Shown here: piece by piece, positions 1 through 6,331 of the stretch
Position numbering within the stretch: position 1 is the stretch's first letter
Layout: each line of letters opens with the position of its first letter
Assembly (NCBI GenBank): GCA_021820165.1
Contig: JAKADW010000018.1
Span: forward strand, 1-13,044
DNA length: 13,044 nt
Reading direction: 5' to 3'
Origin: Bacillota bacterium
GTDB taxonomy: Bacteria; Bacillota_E; Sulfobacillia; Sulfobacillales; Sulfobacillaceae
Program-made: the position numbers and the translations under genes
The notes under the pieces: model-generated
What the model saw: only the letters and a program-made list of their open reading frames with translations
Database searches by the model: none
What the model was told of the DNA's origin: nothing

Positions 1-1
1 G

Positions 2-316
2 ATGCCGAAAGTCACGGGGGTCTCGTTAAACGGAGCCAGCCCCATAAAGCTCGCGGGGAAGTTAGGGAAAAGGCCGGTGCTGCTTATCGCGGGATCCAAA
101 GATACCATTATCCCGTCCCATAACAGTGTGACACTCTATCGTCGGCTCCGGGTCACGGATCCTAAGGTTACGCTATGGATGGTCCCCTGGAGTCAACATA
201 TTCAAGCCTATAAGGTGCAACCGATGGCCTACGTGAATCGTTTGTATCAATTTTTAATGCAGTGGGATCCGCATCTCAAAAAACCCGATGCGAATTCCAT
301 TGGATTTTACCCGTGA
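2..316 (+). CDS. Alpha/beta hydrolase, C-terminal fragment (5' end outside window)
   Basis: This is the last ~104 residues of an alpha/beta-fold hydrolase. The frame is open to the left edge, so the first ATG at position 2 need not be the start. Seen: a beta-strand followed by the acid motif GSKDTIIP (Asp34 of the fragment), a strand rich in V/L/W, and a late SQH (His66) followed by a helix ending in YQFLMQW. This is the usual order of catalytic Asp then His in the C-terminal part of dienelactone-hydrolase/YqkD-like esterases. The nucleophile serine would lie upstream, outside the window, so the substrate cannot be named. The gene ends at TGA 314-316 and converges on the minus-strand gene, overlapping it by 10 bp. 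Family assignment is fairly good; function is only 'hydrolase'. Confidence 0.7.
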   Translation: MPKVTGVSLNGASPIKLAGKLGKRPVLLIAGSKDTIIPSHNSVTLYRRLRVTDPKVTLWMVPWSQHIQAYKVQPMAYVNRLYQFLMQWDPHLKKPDANSIGFYP

Positions 317-708
317 ACGGGAACCCAACGTATCCAAGCACCATTCTCCGCGTTAATGAGCACGACCACTGTCGACACTTGCTGTTTTTGCTGAGAGGCC
401 AGATGCAAGATTGTGACATGGCTCATGGTCACCAGCCAGGCGAGATAATGTCCGGGGGTTACCGCTACCAGTTCGGCGGTGGGCGCGGTGGCGGGAGTGA
501 GGAGGATATTGCCGTGGGCGGTTTGGCTGTCGACCAGAGCCTCCTGAATCGTGATGCGGGTGGGCTCGGATCCAACGCGTTTTACCGCCACCCCCGACTT
601 GGAGAGGATGGCGGGAATTCCCAGAGCGGCTGGCTTATTATGGGGCAACGCCCATACCAGAGCCACTATTATGGTGATTCCCGCGACCACCCATCCCCAA
701 CGTCGCAT
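307..708 (-). CDS. Small membrane-anchored or secreted protein of unknown function
   Basis: A 133-residue protein that I do not recognise. It begins with a short positive tip (MRRW) and one hydrophobic segment at about residues 5-21, consistent with an N-terminal membrane anchor or signal peptide. The remaining ~110 residues have alternating hydrophobic/polar stretches suggesting an extracytoplasmic beta-rich domain. There are no cysteines and no lipobox. The ATG at 708 lies 3 nt after the stop of the S9 peptidase, so it is probably cotranscribed and translationally coupled; a weak AAGG lies about 7 nt upstream, inside the peptidase's last codons. The longer + strand open frame over the same DNA (262-1215) crosses into the peptidase gene and is treated as a shadow. 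The gene is probably real because of the tight spacing and clean membrane segment. Confidence 0.6.
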   Translation of the reverse strand: MRRWGWVVAGITIIVALVWALPHNKPAALGIPAILSKSGVAVKRVGSEPTRITIQEALVDSQTAHGNILLTPATAPTAELVAVTPGHYLAWLVTMSHVTILHLASQQKQQVSTVVVLINAENGAWIRWVPVHG

Positions 709-711
709 GGG

Positions 712-2733
712 TTAGGCCTTCGGTTCTTGAATGTAGGTGTGGAGCCAATCAGTCATGGTGTGCAGCCGATGAATGCGATGCCAGGGCTTGCCGTCGCGAC
801 TCATGCCATGAAATTCATCGGGGTACCGCACAAACTTCACCGGCGCCTGATTCAGGTATTTCACGGCCGTATAGAGCATCTCCCCTTGTTCAATGGGGCA
901 CCGCAAATCTCCCTCTTGGTGCTCGATAAGGAGGGGAGTTCGGATATTTTCCACGTAGGTGATGGGACTTTGCTGCCGGTACCAACTGTCGTCTTGCCAG
1001 GGAGCCTTGTGGTCGGCGCGCTTCATCCAATGCCAACCTCCGTCCCCCGTACCGACCATGGTGCGCCAATCGACGACCGAACGCATGGTGACCGCGGCTT
1101 GGAATCGATCGGTATGGCTCACGATCCAGTTGGTCATGTAGCCACCGTAAGAACCTCCCGCCACGCCGAGTCGGTTGGGGTCAATCCAGGATTCTCGCTG
1201 CAGTGCGGTGTCTAGGCCGGCCATGATATCGAGATAATCGAGATGACCCCATTCTTTTTGGATGGCGGTACAAAATTCGGTTCCGTAGCCTTGAGATCCC
1301 CGGGGATTGGTGTAAATGACGCCGTATCCGGCAGCCGCGAGACATTGAAATTCGAAAAAGAAGCTTTGGGCGTACAGCATCATGGGGCCCCCGTGAATCT
1401 CTAAAATCGCGGGATAACGTTTGCCGGGCTCGGACCCGCTCGGTTTCATCACCCAGCCGTCTACCTCCGGCCCTCCATCGGCACGGGTGGTGAAGCGGGT
1501 GGGCTCGACCAGATCCAGTTGTTCGAGAAGCTTTCGGTTGGGATTGGACAGGGTTTCAAAATCTCCCGAGGCGAGATCGAGCCAGAGCACTTCACTGGGA
1601 TTGGTCGGGGTACTTTTGATCAAGGCCGCATGCGTCCGGGATCGATCCAGATCGTAACTGTAATACACGGCATCGTCATCGGTGACCAGCGTCACCTGGT
1701 GCGTCTTAAGGTGGATCCGGGCCAGGTGGGTAGCCCCGTTCCGGGAGGTCAAGGTGAAAAGGCTGTCCCCGTTGGAGGTAAAAAGGTGAGGATTGCTTCC
1801 GGTTCCCGATAGATCCGACAACGAGAGGTCACTAAGGGGTCGATCCCATTCCGGGGCAATGGGAAGAGTGGCTTTAGTCTTTAAGTCGTAGGCGTAAAGA
1901 CGTGAGGTATCGTATCCCATTTGATCCTGACGGGTAGCGGTATATAGAACTTGGGTCCCATCGGGGGAAAACCGGGCTTGGTTTACCGACCAGTCCGGGC
2001 TGGTGATCGGCACGGGATCGGCGATCTTTTCGGTGGCAAGGTCCAAAAGGTAGAGGATGCCGCCGGCCCATTCTCGGTCATAGTCGTCCCCATACCGCGA
2101 TTGCACCAAGAGCGTAGTCCCTTCGGAGTTTATCGCGAGGCCACTGTGCCGATACGGCCCGAATGTGAGTTGGCGGGGAGCATCGGGGTTCTTTAGGGAG
2201 ATAGAGACCACGTGGGGGCGCTTTTCGGTGAAGTATCCGGTGCCGTCGAGTTTGTGCGCGAGTTCTGTGATGACTTTGACATCTCGGTTGAATCGAATTC
2301 TGGGCTCTTCCTTTTCCGGCTGGGCCTTAGTCTCCTTTTGGATACCGTCTTTGGTGAGACTGGCGGTTACATAGAGACTTTGACTATCCGGCGACCAGAT
2401 AAAATCGCGGACACCGCCTTCAATGCGGGTCAATTGATACGCCTCGCCGCCTGTCGTCGACAAGAGCCAAGCTTGAGATTGACCGCTCCGTTCGGAAAGA
2501 AATCCGACCCATTGGCCATCCGGCGAGAATCGCGGATGGGTGTCGGTCGGGCCTTGTGTGAAAGGCACGGGCGTCTGACCCGGTTTAACCGCCATCAGTT
2601 GCCGCTTATATGTATTGGTTTCGGGATCTGCCTGGGATTCCACATACACGATTAACGGTTCTTGGTTGGGAGAAACTTGGATGTCTCCAGCCAGTCGAAA
2701 AGCGAAGAGATCATCGGGCGTAATTGTCCTCAT
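712..2733 (-). CDS. S9 family prolyl oligopeptidase / acylaminoacyl-peptidase-like serine peptidase
   Basis: A 673-residue cytoplasmic serine peptidase. The N-terminal ~400 residues form a beta-propeller made of TolB/PD40-like repeats (several FSPDG-type motifs, such as the one before QWVGFLS). The C-terminal ~250 residues are the alpha/beta hydrolase: nucleophile motif GGSYGGYM with Ser528, Asp609 in HQEGDLRCP and His642 in PDEFHGMS. This matches the S9C type (acylaminoacyl peptidase, DPP-like), which removes N-terminal acyl-amino acids or dipeptides from short peptides. There is no signal peptide. The start was set at ATG 2733 because a GGAGGT ribosome site sits 5 nt upstream; the same frame stays open to 3183 but would then run through the divergent NUDIX gene. 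The small membrane protein follows 3 nt later. The exact peptide specificity is not readable. Confidence 0.93.
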   Translation of the reverse strand: MRTITPDDLFAFRLAGDIQVSPNQEPLIVYVESQADPETNTYKRQLMAVKPGQTPVPFTQGPTDTHPRFSPDGQWVGFLSERSGQSQAWLLSTTGGEAYQLTRIEGGVRDFIWSPDSQSLYVTASLTKDGIQKETKAQPEKEEPRIRFNRDVKVITELAHKLDGTGYFTEKRPHVVSISLKNPDAPRQLTFGPYRHSGLAINSEGTTLLVQSRYGDDYDREWAGGILYLLDLATEKIADPVPITSPDWSVNQARFSPDGTQVLYTATRQDQMGYDTSRLYAYDLKTKATLPIAPEWDRPLSDLSLSDLSGTGSNPHLFTSNGDSLFTLTSRNGATHLARIHLKTHQVTLVTDDDAVYYSYDLDRSRTHAALIKSTPTNPSEVLWLDLASGDFETLSNPNRKLLEQLDLVEPTRFTTRADGGPEVDGWVMKPSGSEPGKRYPAILEIHGGPMMLYAQSFFFEFQCLAAAGYGVIYTNPRGSQGYGTEFCTAIQKEWGHLDYLDIMAGLDTALQRESWIDPNRLGVAGGSYGGYMTNWIVSHTDRFQAAVTMRSVVDWRTMVGTGDGGWHWMKRADHKAPWQDDSWYRQQSPITYVENIRTPLLIEHQEGDLRCPIEQGEMLYTAVKYLNQAPVKFVRYPDEFHGMSRDGKPWHRIHRLHTMTDWLHTYIQEPKA

Positions 2734-2738
2734 TCGAC

Positions 2739-2744
2739 ACCTCC
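2739..2744 (-). promoter_or_regulatory. Ribosome binding site of the S9 peptidase
   Basis: On the minus strand this reads GGAGGT, 5 nt before ATG 2733. It fixes the start of the S9 peptidase and excludes the upstream extension to 3183. Confidence 0.8.
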
Positions 2745-2805
2745 ATGTGCTACCATCAAACATAGATATATTCGCGTATAAATGGCCGATTCCTGCTTCG
2801 CGGTG

Positions 2806-2813
2806 AAGGAGGT
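2806..2813 (+). promoter_or_regulatory. Ribosome binding site of the NUDIX gene
   Basis: AAGGAGGT, 4 nt before ATG 2818. It decides the NUDIX start in favour of 2818 over the in-frame ATG at 2782, which falls inside the putative -10 and has no ribosome site. Confidence 0.8.
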
Positions 2814-2817
2814 ACCA

Positions 2818-3336
2818 ATGGCAATTGCCGAGGCTCACGATTTTCGAAGCTGGTCTAAACCGGCTGCTGTGGCGGTCCTGGTCACCCCGGGCCCCCGAGG
2901 GCCGGAAGTTTTGCTGATTGAACGCCCCAGTACGATGACGGAGCATGCCGGGCAGATCGCATGTCCTGGTGGCCGATTTGACCCCGCCCGGGATCGGATC
3001 TTGCGGGACACAGCACGACGAGAGACTTACGAAGAAGTGGGCGTGCCGCTTTCCCGCACGATGTGGCGGGGGGTGCTCAAGCCTGTCTATATCTCGGTTA
3101 CTGGGTATACTATCGAGCCTCATATATTTTACTTGCAAAAGAAGCCACACCTCCAGTCTTCGAGCGAAGTTGCCGCATCGCATTGGGTGGCCATCCCCGA
3201 TCTCGTGACGGTCGCCGAGGGATCCCCCGAATGGCCCCAGTATCCGCTCCCCTGGGGGCGGGTTTGGGGAGCTACGGCCCGCATCCTAAGCCAATTATTG
3301 CGATCTCCCCACCTGGAGTTGGGGGGGACCGAATGA
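2818..3336 (+). CDS. NUDIX hydrolase, CoA-pyrophosphatase (NudL/UPF0035)-like
   Basis: A 172-residue NUDIX-fold hydrolase, expected to cleave a nucleoside diphosphate linked to another moiety. Seen: strand VAVLVTP, then LLIERPSTMTEHAGQIACPGG (residues 32-52), which resembles the LL..R...L..H.GQ.AFPGG signature of CoA-diphosphatases such as NudL and Nudt7, followed by RETYEEVGV (68-76), the metal-binding half of the NUDIX box. The loop between GG and RE is one or two residues longer than usual, and the first box glutamate is not where the canonical motif puts it. It is the first gene of the rightward operon and its stop overlaps the GNAT start (ATGA). If it acts on CoA, that could matter beside an acyl-CoA-using GNAT. 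Substrate is inferred only. Confidence 0.85.
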   Translation: MAIAEAHDFRSWSKPAAVAVLVTPGPRGPEVLLIERPSTMTEHAGQIACPGGRFDPARDRILRDTARRETYEEVGVPLSRTMWRGVLKPVYISVTGYTIEPHIFYLQKKPHLQSSSEVAASHWVAIPDLVTVAEGSPEWPQYPLPWGRVWGATARILSQLLRSPHLELGGTE

Positions 3337-4070
3337 CGACCGAATCCAGTCCGATTGTGGTGCAAAGGGTTGAGGACTTGAAAGACTTGGCCGCGGTGCA
3401 CGCGCTCGAGCGCGAGATCTGGGGTGGCGATGATTTGGTGCCGGTGTCCCTCTTACGGGTGATCGCGATCGAGGGGGGCCACGTACTCGTGGCACGGCAT
3501 CGCGACCAAGTCGAGCCGGTGGGCATGGCAGTCGCTTTTATCGGCCGGCGCGGTCAGCAATGGTATCTCCATTCGCACATGGTGGCGGTCAAGGCGGCAT
3601 TTCGTAGTATGGCGGTGGGGCGGCTATTAAAAGAGCATCAACTGGCCTATGCGCGCTCGACGGGACTGGACTACGTGGGCTGGACCTTTGACCCCTTGCA
3701 ACGCAGAAACGCGCAGTTCAACCTGAACGTCGTGGGGGCAATCGCCACCGCATTTTACGAAAATTTCTACGGATCGCTCGACGATCGCATCAATGGGGGC
3801 TTTGCCACTCATCGACTCTTTGTGGAATGGAACGGAACTCGAGTCCCCAAACGTGAGGGCCGCTTTGTGGCGGTGCCCGATGATATTAGCTGGCTCCGAG
3901 TGGATCACCCCGAGCGCGCCCGAGCCTGGGCCGAGCGGCACCGCCGAAAATGGGAGCGCCTGACCCAAGGTGGATTTGCCGCTGTGGCGTTGGTGCCCGG
4001 GCGGTGGGGTCTATGGTTTTATCGACTACAGCAAATCGCTAGGGAAGGGAAGGGTGATTATGCAAATTGA
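3333..4070 (+). CDS. GNAT acyltransferase of the COG3375 type, likely D-amino acid N-succinyltransferase
   Basis: A 245-residue predicted acyl-CoA-dependent N-acyltransferase. The characteristic segment of this subfamily is plain: HSHM (80-83), the CoA-pyrophosphate loop region around FRSMAVGRLLK (90-100), then WTFDPL..RNA.FNLN..GA (117-136) and FYENFYG (141-147). In Geobacillus kaustophilus a GNAT next to the N-succinylamino acid racemase and an M20 enzyme serves as succinyl-CoA:D-amino acid N-succinyltransferase; the same trio stands here, so I infer that role. The CoA loop reads R-x-x-A-x-G rather than R-x-x-G-x-G. The start is ATG 3333, overlapping the NUDIX stop by four bases; the frame is open upstream but inside the NUDIX gene. 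It overlaps the next gene by 11 bp. The acceptor and acyl group are inferred from context. Confidence 0.82.
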   Translation: MTTESSPIVVQRVEDLKDLAAVHALEREIWGGDDLVPVSLLRVIAIEGGHVLVARHRDQVEPVGMAVAFIGRRGQQWYLHSHMVAVKAAFRSMAVGRLLKEHQLAYARSTGLDYVGWTFDPLQRRNAQFNLNVVGAIATAFYENFYGSLDDRINGGFATHRLFVEWNGTRVPKREGRFVAVPDDISWLRVDHPERARAWAERHRRKWERLTQGGFAAVALVPGRWGLWFYRLQQIAREGKGDYAN

Positions 4071-5232
4071 AGAAGTGGTGCTCGATTTTATTGAAATGCC
4101 TTTGAAAGCCCCGTTCGAGACATCATTTGGCGTCGATACCCAAAAGACCTGTTGGATAGTCTCTCTATCGTCGGGTGGCGTGACCGGATACGCGGAATCG
4201 GTGGCGGATGTCGAGCCCCTATATTCGGAGGAGACGCACGCCTCGATCTATTACGCCATCAAGAACCACATTCTACCGCGCTTGGCTGGTGTTACCCTAA
4301 CCCATCCTCGTGAAGTCCAGACCATCTTGTCCCCGATCCGAGGCAACCGGATGGCCAAGGCCGCCATTGAAATGGCACTCTGGGATTGGTGGGGACGTGC
4401 CCATCATCTACCGCTGAGGGCCCTTATCGGAGGCAGCCCCAGTAAAAAGGAGATACCGGTTGGTGTTTCGATCGGAATTCAATCGAGCCCCGACGCATTG
4501 ATTCGGGTGGCTGAGGGTTATCTTAAGCAAGGCTATCGCCGCCTTAAAGTTAAGATAAAACCGGGACAGGACCTGGTTCCCCTATCGGCACTACGCGAGG
4601 CAGTTGGCCCCGACATTCTCATTATGGCCGATGCCAACTCGGCCTATCGACTGGATCGGGATTTGGAGCGGTTACGCCAATTCGATGCCTTGGATCTGAT
4701 GATGATCGAGCAACCGCTGGACGAAGACGATTACGTGGATCATGCTGTGTTGGCGGCGGCCTTAAAAACTCCGGTATGTCTTGATGAGTCGATTCGTTCA
4801 GGCGATGATGCGCGCCGGGCCATTGGCCTCGGGGCGGCGGGAGTTATTAACATAAAAGTGGGGCGGGTCGGAGGCATCGCCTCGGCTCAAGCCGTGCACA
4901 ATATCGCGATGCAGAATAATGTTCCGGTGTGGTGCGGGGGCATGTTGGAAACCGGGATCGGTAGGGCGTTTAACGTTCATCTGACCACGCTTCCCAATTT
5001 TTCGTTGCCGGGAGATACTTCAGCCAGCGATCGATACTTTGATGAAGACCTCATTGACGCCCCCTTCGTACTCAATGCGAATGGCACGCTGACGGTGCCC
5101 GAAGGGGATGGCATCGGGGTCCGTCCCAACCCCAAGAGGCTTTCAGCGGTCACGGCCTATCACGAAGCCTGGAATCTATCGAGGCCGATTCAAAGAGGAG
5201 GAGTGCCCGATGTTCGAGGGTTGGGATTTTAA
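4060..5232 (+). CDS. menC: N-succinylamino acid racemase / o-succinylbenzoate synthase (enolase superfamily)
   Basis: A 390-residue enolase-superfamily enzyme. All catalytic residues of the NSAR/OSBS family are present: KxK in RLKVKIK (Lys163, Lys165), metal ligands Asp191 (MADANSAY), Glu217 (MMIEQPL) and Asp242 (CLDESIRS), and the second base Lys266 (INIKVGRVGG). These enzymes racemise N-acyl (best N-succinyl) amino acids, and many also make o-succinylbenzoate for menaquinone. No other men genes are visible, and the GNAT upstream plus M20 downstream favour the racemase role; the symbol is given only as the family name. ATG 4060 follows an AAGGG site by 5 nt; GTG 4054 is an in-frame alternative. 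The C-terminus runs ~20 residues past the usual end and overlaps the M20 gene by 23 bp. Confidence 0.9.
   Translation: MQIEEVVLDFIEMPLKAPFETSFGVDTQKTCWIVSLSSGGVTGYAESVADVEPLYSEETHASIYYAIKNHILPRLAGVTLTHPREVQTILSPIRGNRMAKAAIEMALWDWWGRAHHLPLRALIGGSPSKKEIPVGVSIGIQSSPDALIRVAEGYLKQGYRRLKVKIKPGQDLVPLSALREAVGPDILIMADANSAYRLDRDLERLRQFDALDLMMIEQPLDEDDYVDHAVLAAALKTPVCLDESIRSGDDARRAIGLGAAGVINIKVGRVGGIASAQAVHNIAMQNNVPVWCGGMLETGIGRAFNVHLTTLPNFSLPGDTSASDRYFDEDLIDAPFVLNANGTLTVPEGDGIGVRPNPKRLSAVTAYHEAWNLSRPIQRGGVPDVRGLGF
5194..5203 (+). promoter_or_regulatory. Ribosome binding site of the M20 gene
   Basis: AGAGGAGGAG, 6 nt before ATG 5210, lying inside the last codons of the racemase gene. It sets the M20 start and excludes the upstream extension to 5108. 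Confidence 0.8.
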
Positions 5233-6331
5233 CGCGGACGATGAATCCTTGTTCCGCACCTTGATCCATGATCTCGTGGTGATCGAGTCCCCGTCGGGGG
5301 ACCGCGCAGGGATTCATCGCGTGATGGAGCGTTTGTTGCCGGATCTCCTCACGATTCCCGGTATTCACATGGAATGGCATCAGGAGGAGGGGTTCCCCCT
5401 CCTGGAAGTGACGCGGGGAATTGGGGGCGCATTCTTATTAGGGCACGCCGATACCGTGTGGCCCAAAGGCACCTTAATGACGATGCCTTGGTATCAGGAT
5501 CAGGATGGTCGCGTGTTTGGACCGGGAATTTTGGATATGAAGGCAGGCTTAGCCATCGCGGTGTTCGCGCTGCGTGCAGTGACACCCACCACACCGTTTC
5601 GCCTGTTGGTGACGCCGGACGAAGAGATTGGCAGCACCCTTAGTCGGGATTACATTGAATCCTACGCCAAAAAGGCTCCATTGGCGCTGATCTTGGAAGC
5701 CGGAATGCCTCAGGGAGGGCTTAAAACCGCGCGCGCTGGCGTGGGCGATTTTACGTGTACCGTAACCGGGATCGAGAGCCATGCAGGTCTTGACCCGGAA
5801 AAGGGGGCCAGTGCGATTCGGGAGATGGCCCAGCAGATCTTATGGTTGGAAACGCTAGAAAATCGGGTGCTACGCACCACCCTAAACCCGGGCGTGATTA
5901 CGGGGGGCAGCCGCAGTAATGTGATCGCCGGCACGGGCACGATTGAGGTGGATGTGCGGGTCCAGACGGCAAGTGAAATGGAGCGTATTGAGGCCACTCT
6001 GGCCCATCCCCCGACGTTTGATGCGAGGACCCAAGTCCGGTACGGCGGCGGATTTAATCGGCCGCCGATGGAGCCAAGTCGAGCCTCGCAGGAATGGTTT
6101 TTGTGGGCCCAAAACGCATGGCAGGAACGCACCGGCTGGCCGCTTGAAGGATTGCGGGTGGGGGGAGCTAGTGACGGTAATTTCACGGCCCGGTTGACGC
6201 CCACGTTAGATGGGTTAGGCGCGGTCGGCATGGGAGCTCACGCTCGACATGAGCAGGTCGATTGGCGCTACATGGCCCCAAGAGTTGGCCTTGTGCGAGA
6301 TTTGATCCATCGGGCGGGTGAATCGGGATGA
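5210..6331 (+). CDS. M20 family zinc peptidase / N-acyl-amino acid deacylase
   Basis: A 373-residue cytoplasmic di-zinc amidohydrolase of the M20 (ArgE/DapE/carboxypeptidase G2) type. Ligand and catalytic motifs in order: LGHADTVWPKG (His79, Asp81), GILDMKAG (Asp109), TPDEEIGS (general base Glu138, ligand Glu139), ILEAG (Glu163) and, near the end, MGAHARHE (His344). ESHAG at 189-193 belongs to the lid/dimerisation domain. The closest architecture is the glutamate-carboxypeptidase branch (M20A/CPG2-like). Following a GNAT and an N-acylamino acid racemase, the expected job is hydrolysis of N-succinyl-L-amino acid to free L-amino acid, the irreversible last step of the D-to-L conversion route. 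It has a strong ribosome site, a 23-bp overlap with the gene before and an ATGA overlap with the gene after. A general peptidase role cannot be excluded. Confidence 0.88.
   Translation: MFEGWDFNADDESLFRTLIHDLVVIESPSGDRAGIHRVMERLLPDLLTIPGIHMEWHQEEGFPLLEVTRGIGGAFLLGHADTVWPKGTLMTMPWYQDQDGRVFGPGILDMKAGLAIAVFALRAVTPTTPFRLLVTPDEEIGSTLSRDYIESYAKKAPLALILEAGMPQGGLKTARAGVGDFTCTVTGIESHAGLDPEKGASAIREMAQQILWLETLENRVLRTTLNPGVITGGSRSNVIAGTGTIEVDVRVQTASEMERIEATLAHPPTFDARTQVRYGGGFNRPPMEPSRASQEWFLWAQNAWQERTGWPLEGLRVGGASDGNFTARLTPTLDGLGAVGMGAHARHEQVDWRYMAPRVGLVRDLIHRAGESG

Larger units (their letters stand above)
2734..2817. promoter_or_regulatory. Divergent intergenic promoter region
   Basis: This 84-nt region separates the divergent S9 peptidase (-) and NUDIX (+) genes and must hold the promoters of both, unless they lie inside the neighbouring genes. 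It has an AT-rich patch at about 2758-2785 in otherwise GC-rich DNA. TATAAA at 2777-2782 could be the -10 of the rightward operon, but no good -35 stands 16-18 nt upstream. TATA at 2767-2770 and 2777-2780 flank six bases and form a short dyad that could be an operator. All promoter assignments here are inference. Confidence 0.35.

Noticed and set aside
262..1215. 317-codon open frame on the + strand
   Set aside because: It lies opposite the small membrane protein and the catalytic domain of the S9 peptidase, has no ribosome site, and its translation resembles no family; it is a shadow of GC-rich coding DNA.
2734..3183. N-terminal extension of the S9 peptidase frame
   Set aside because: It would run antisense through the NUDIX gene, whereas ATG 2733 has a well-placed GGAGGT and begins like other family members.
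4060..5232. Dedicated menaquinone-pathway menC
   Set aside because: The fold and active site allow OSBS activity, but no other men gene is present and the GNAT and M20 neighbours point to N-acylamino acid metabolism; OSBS remains possible as a side activity.
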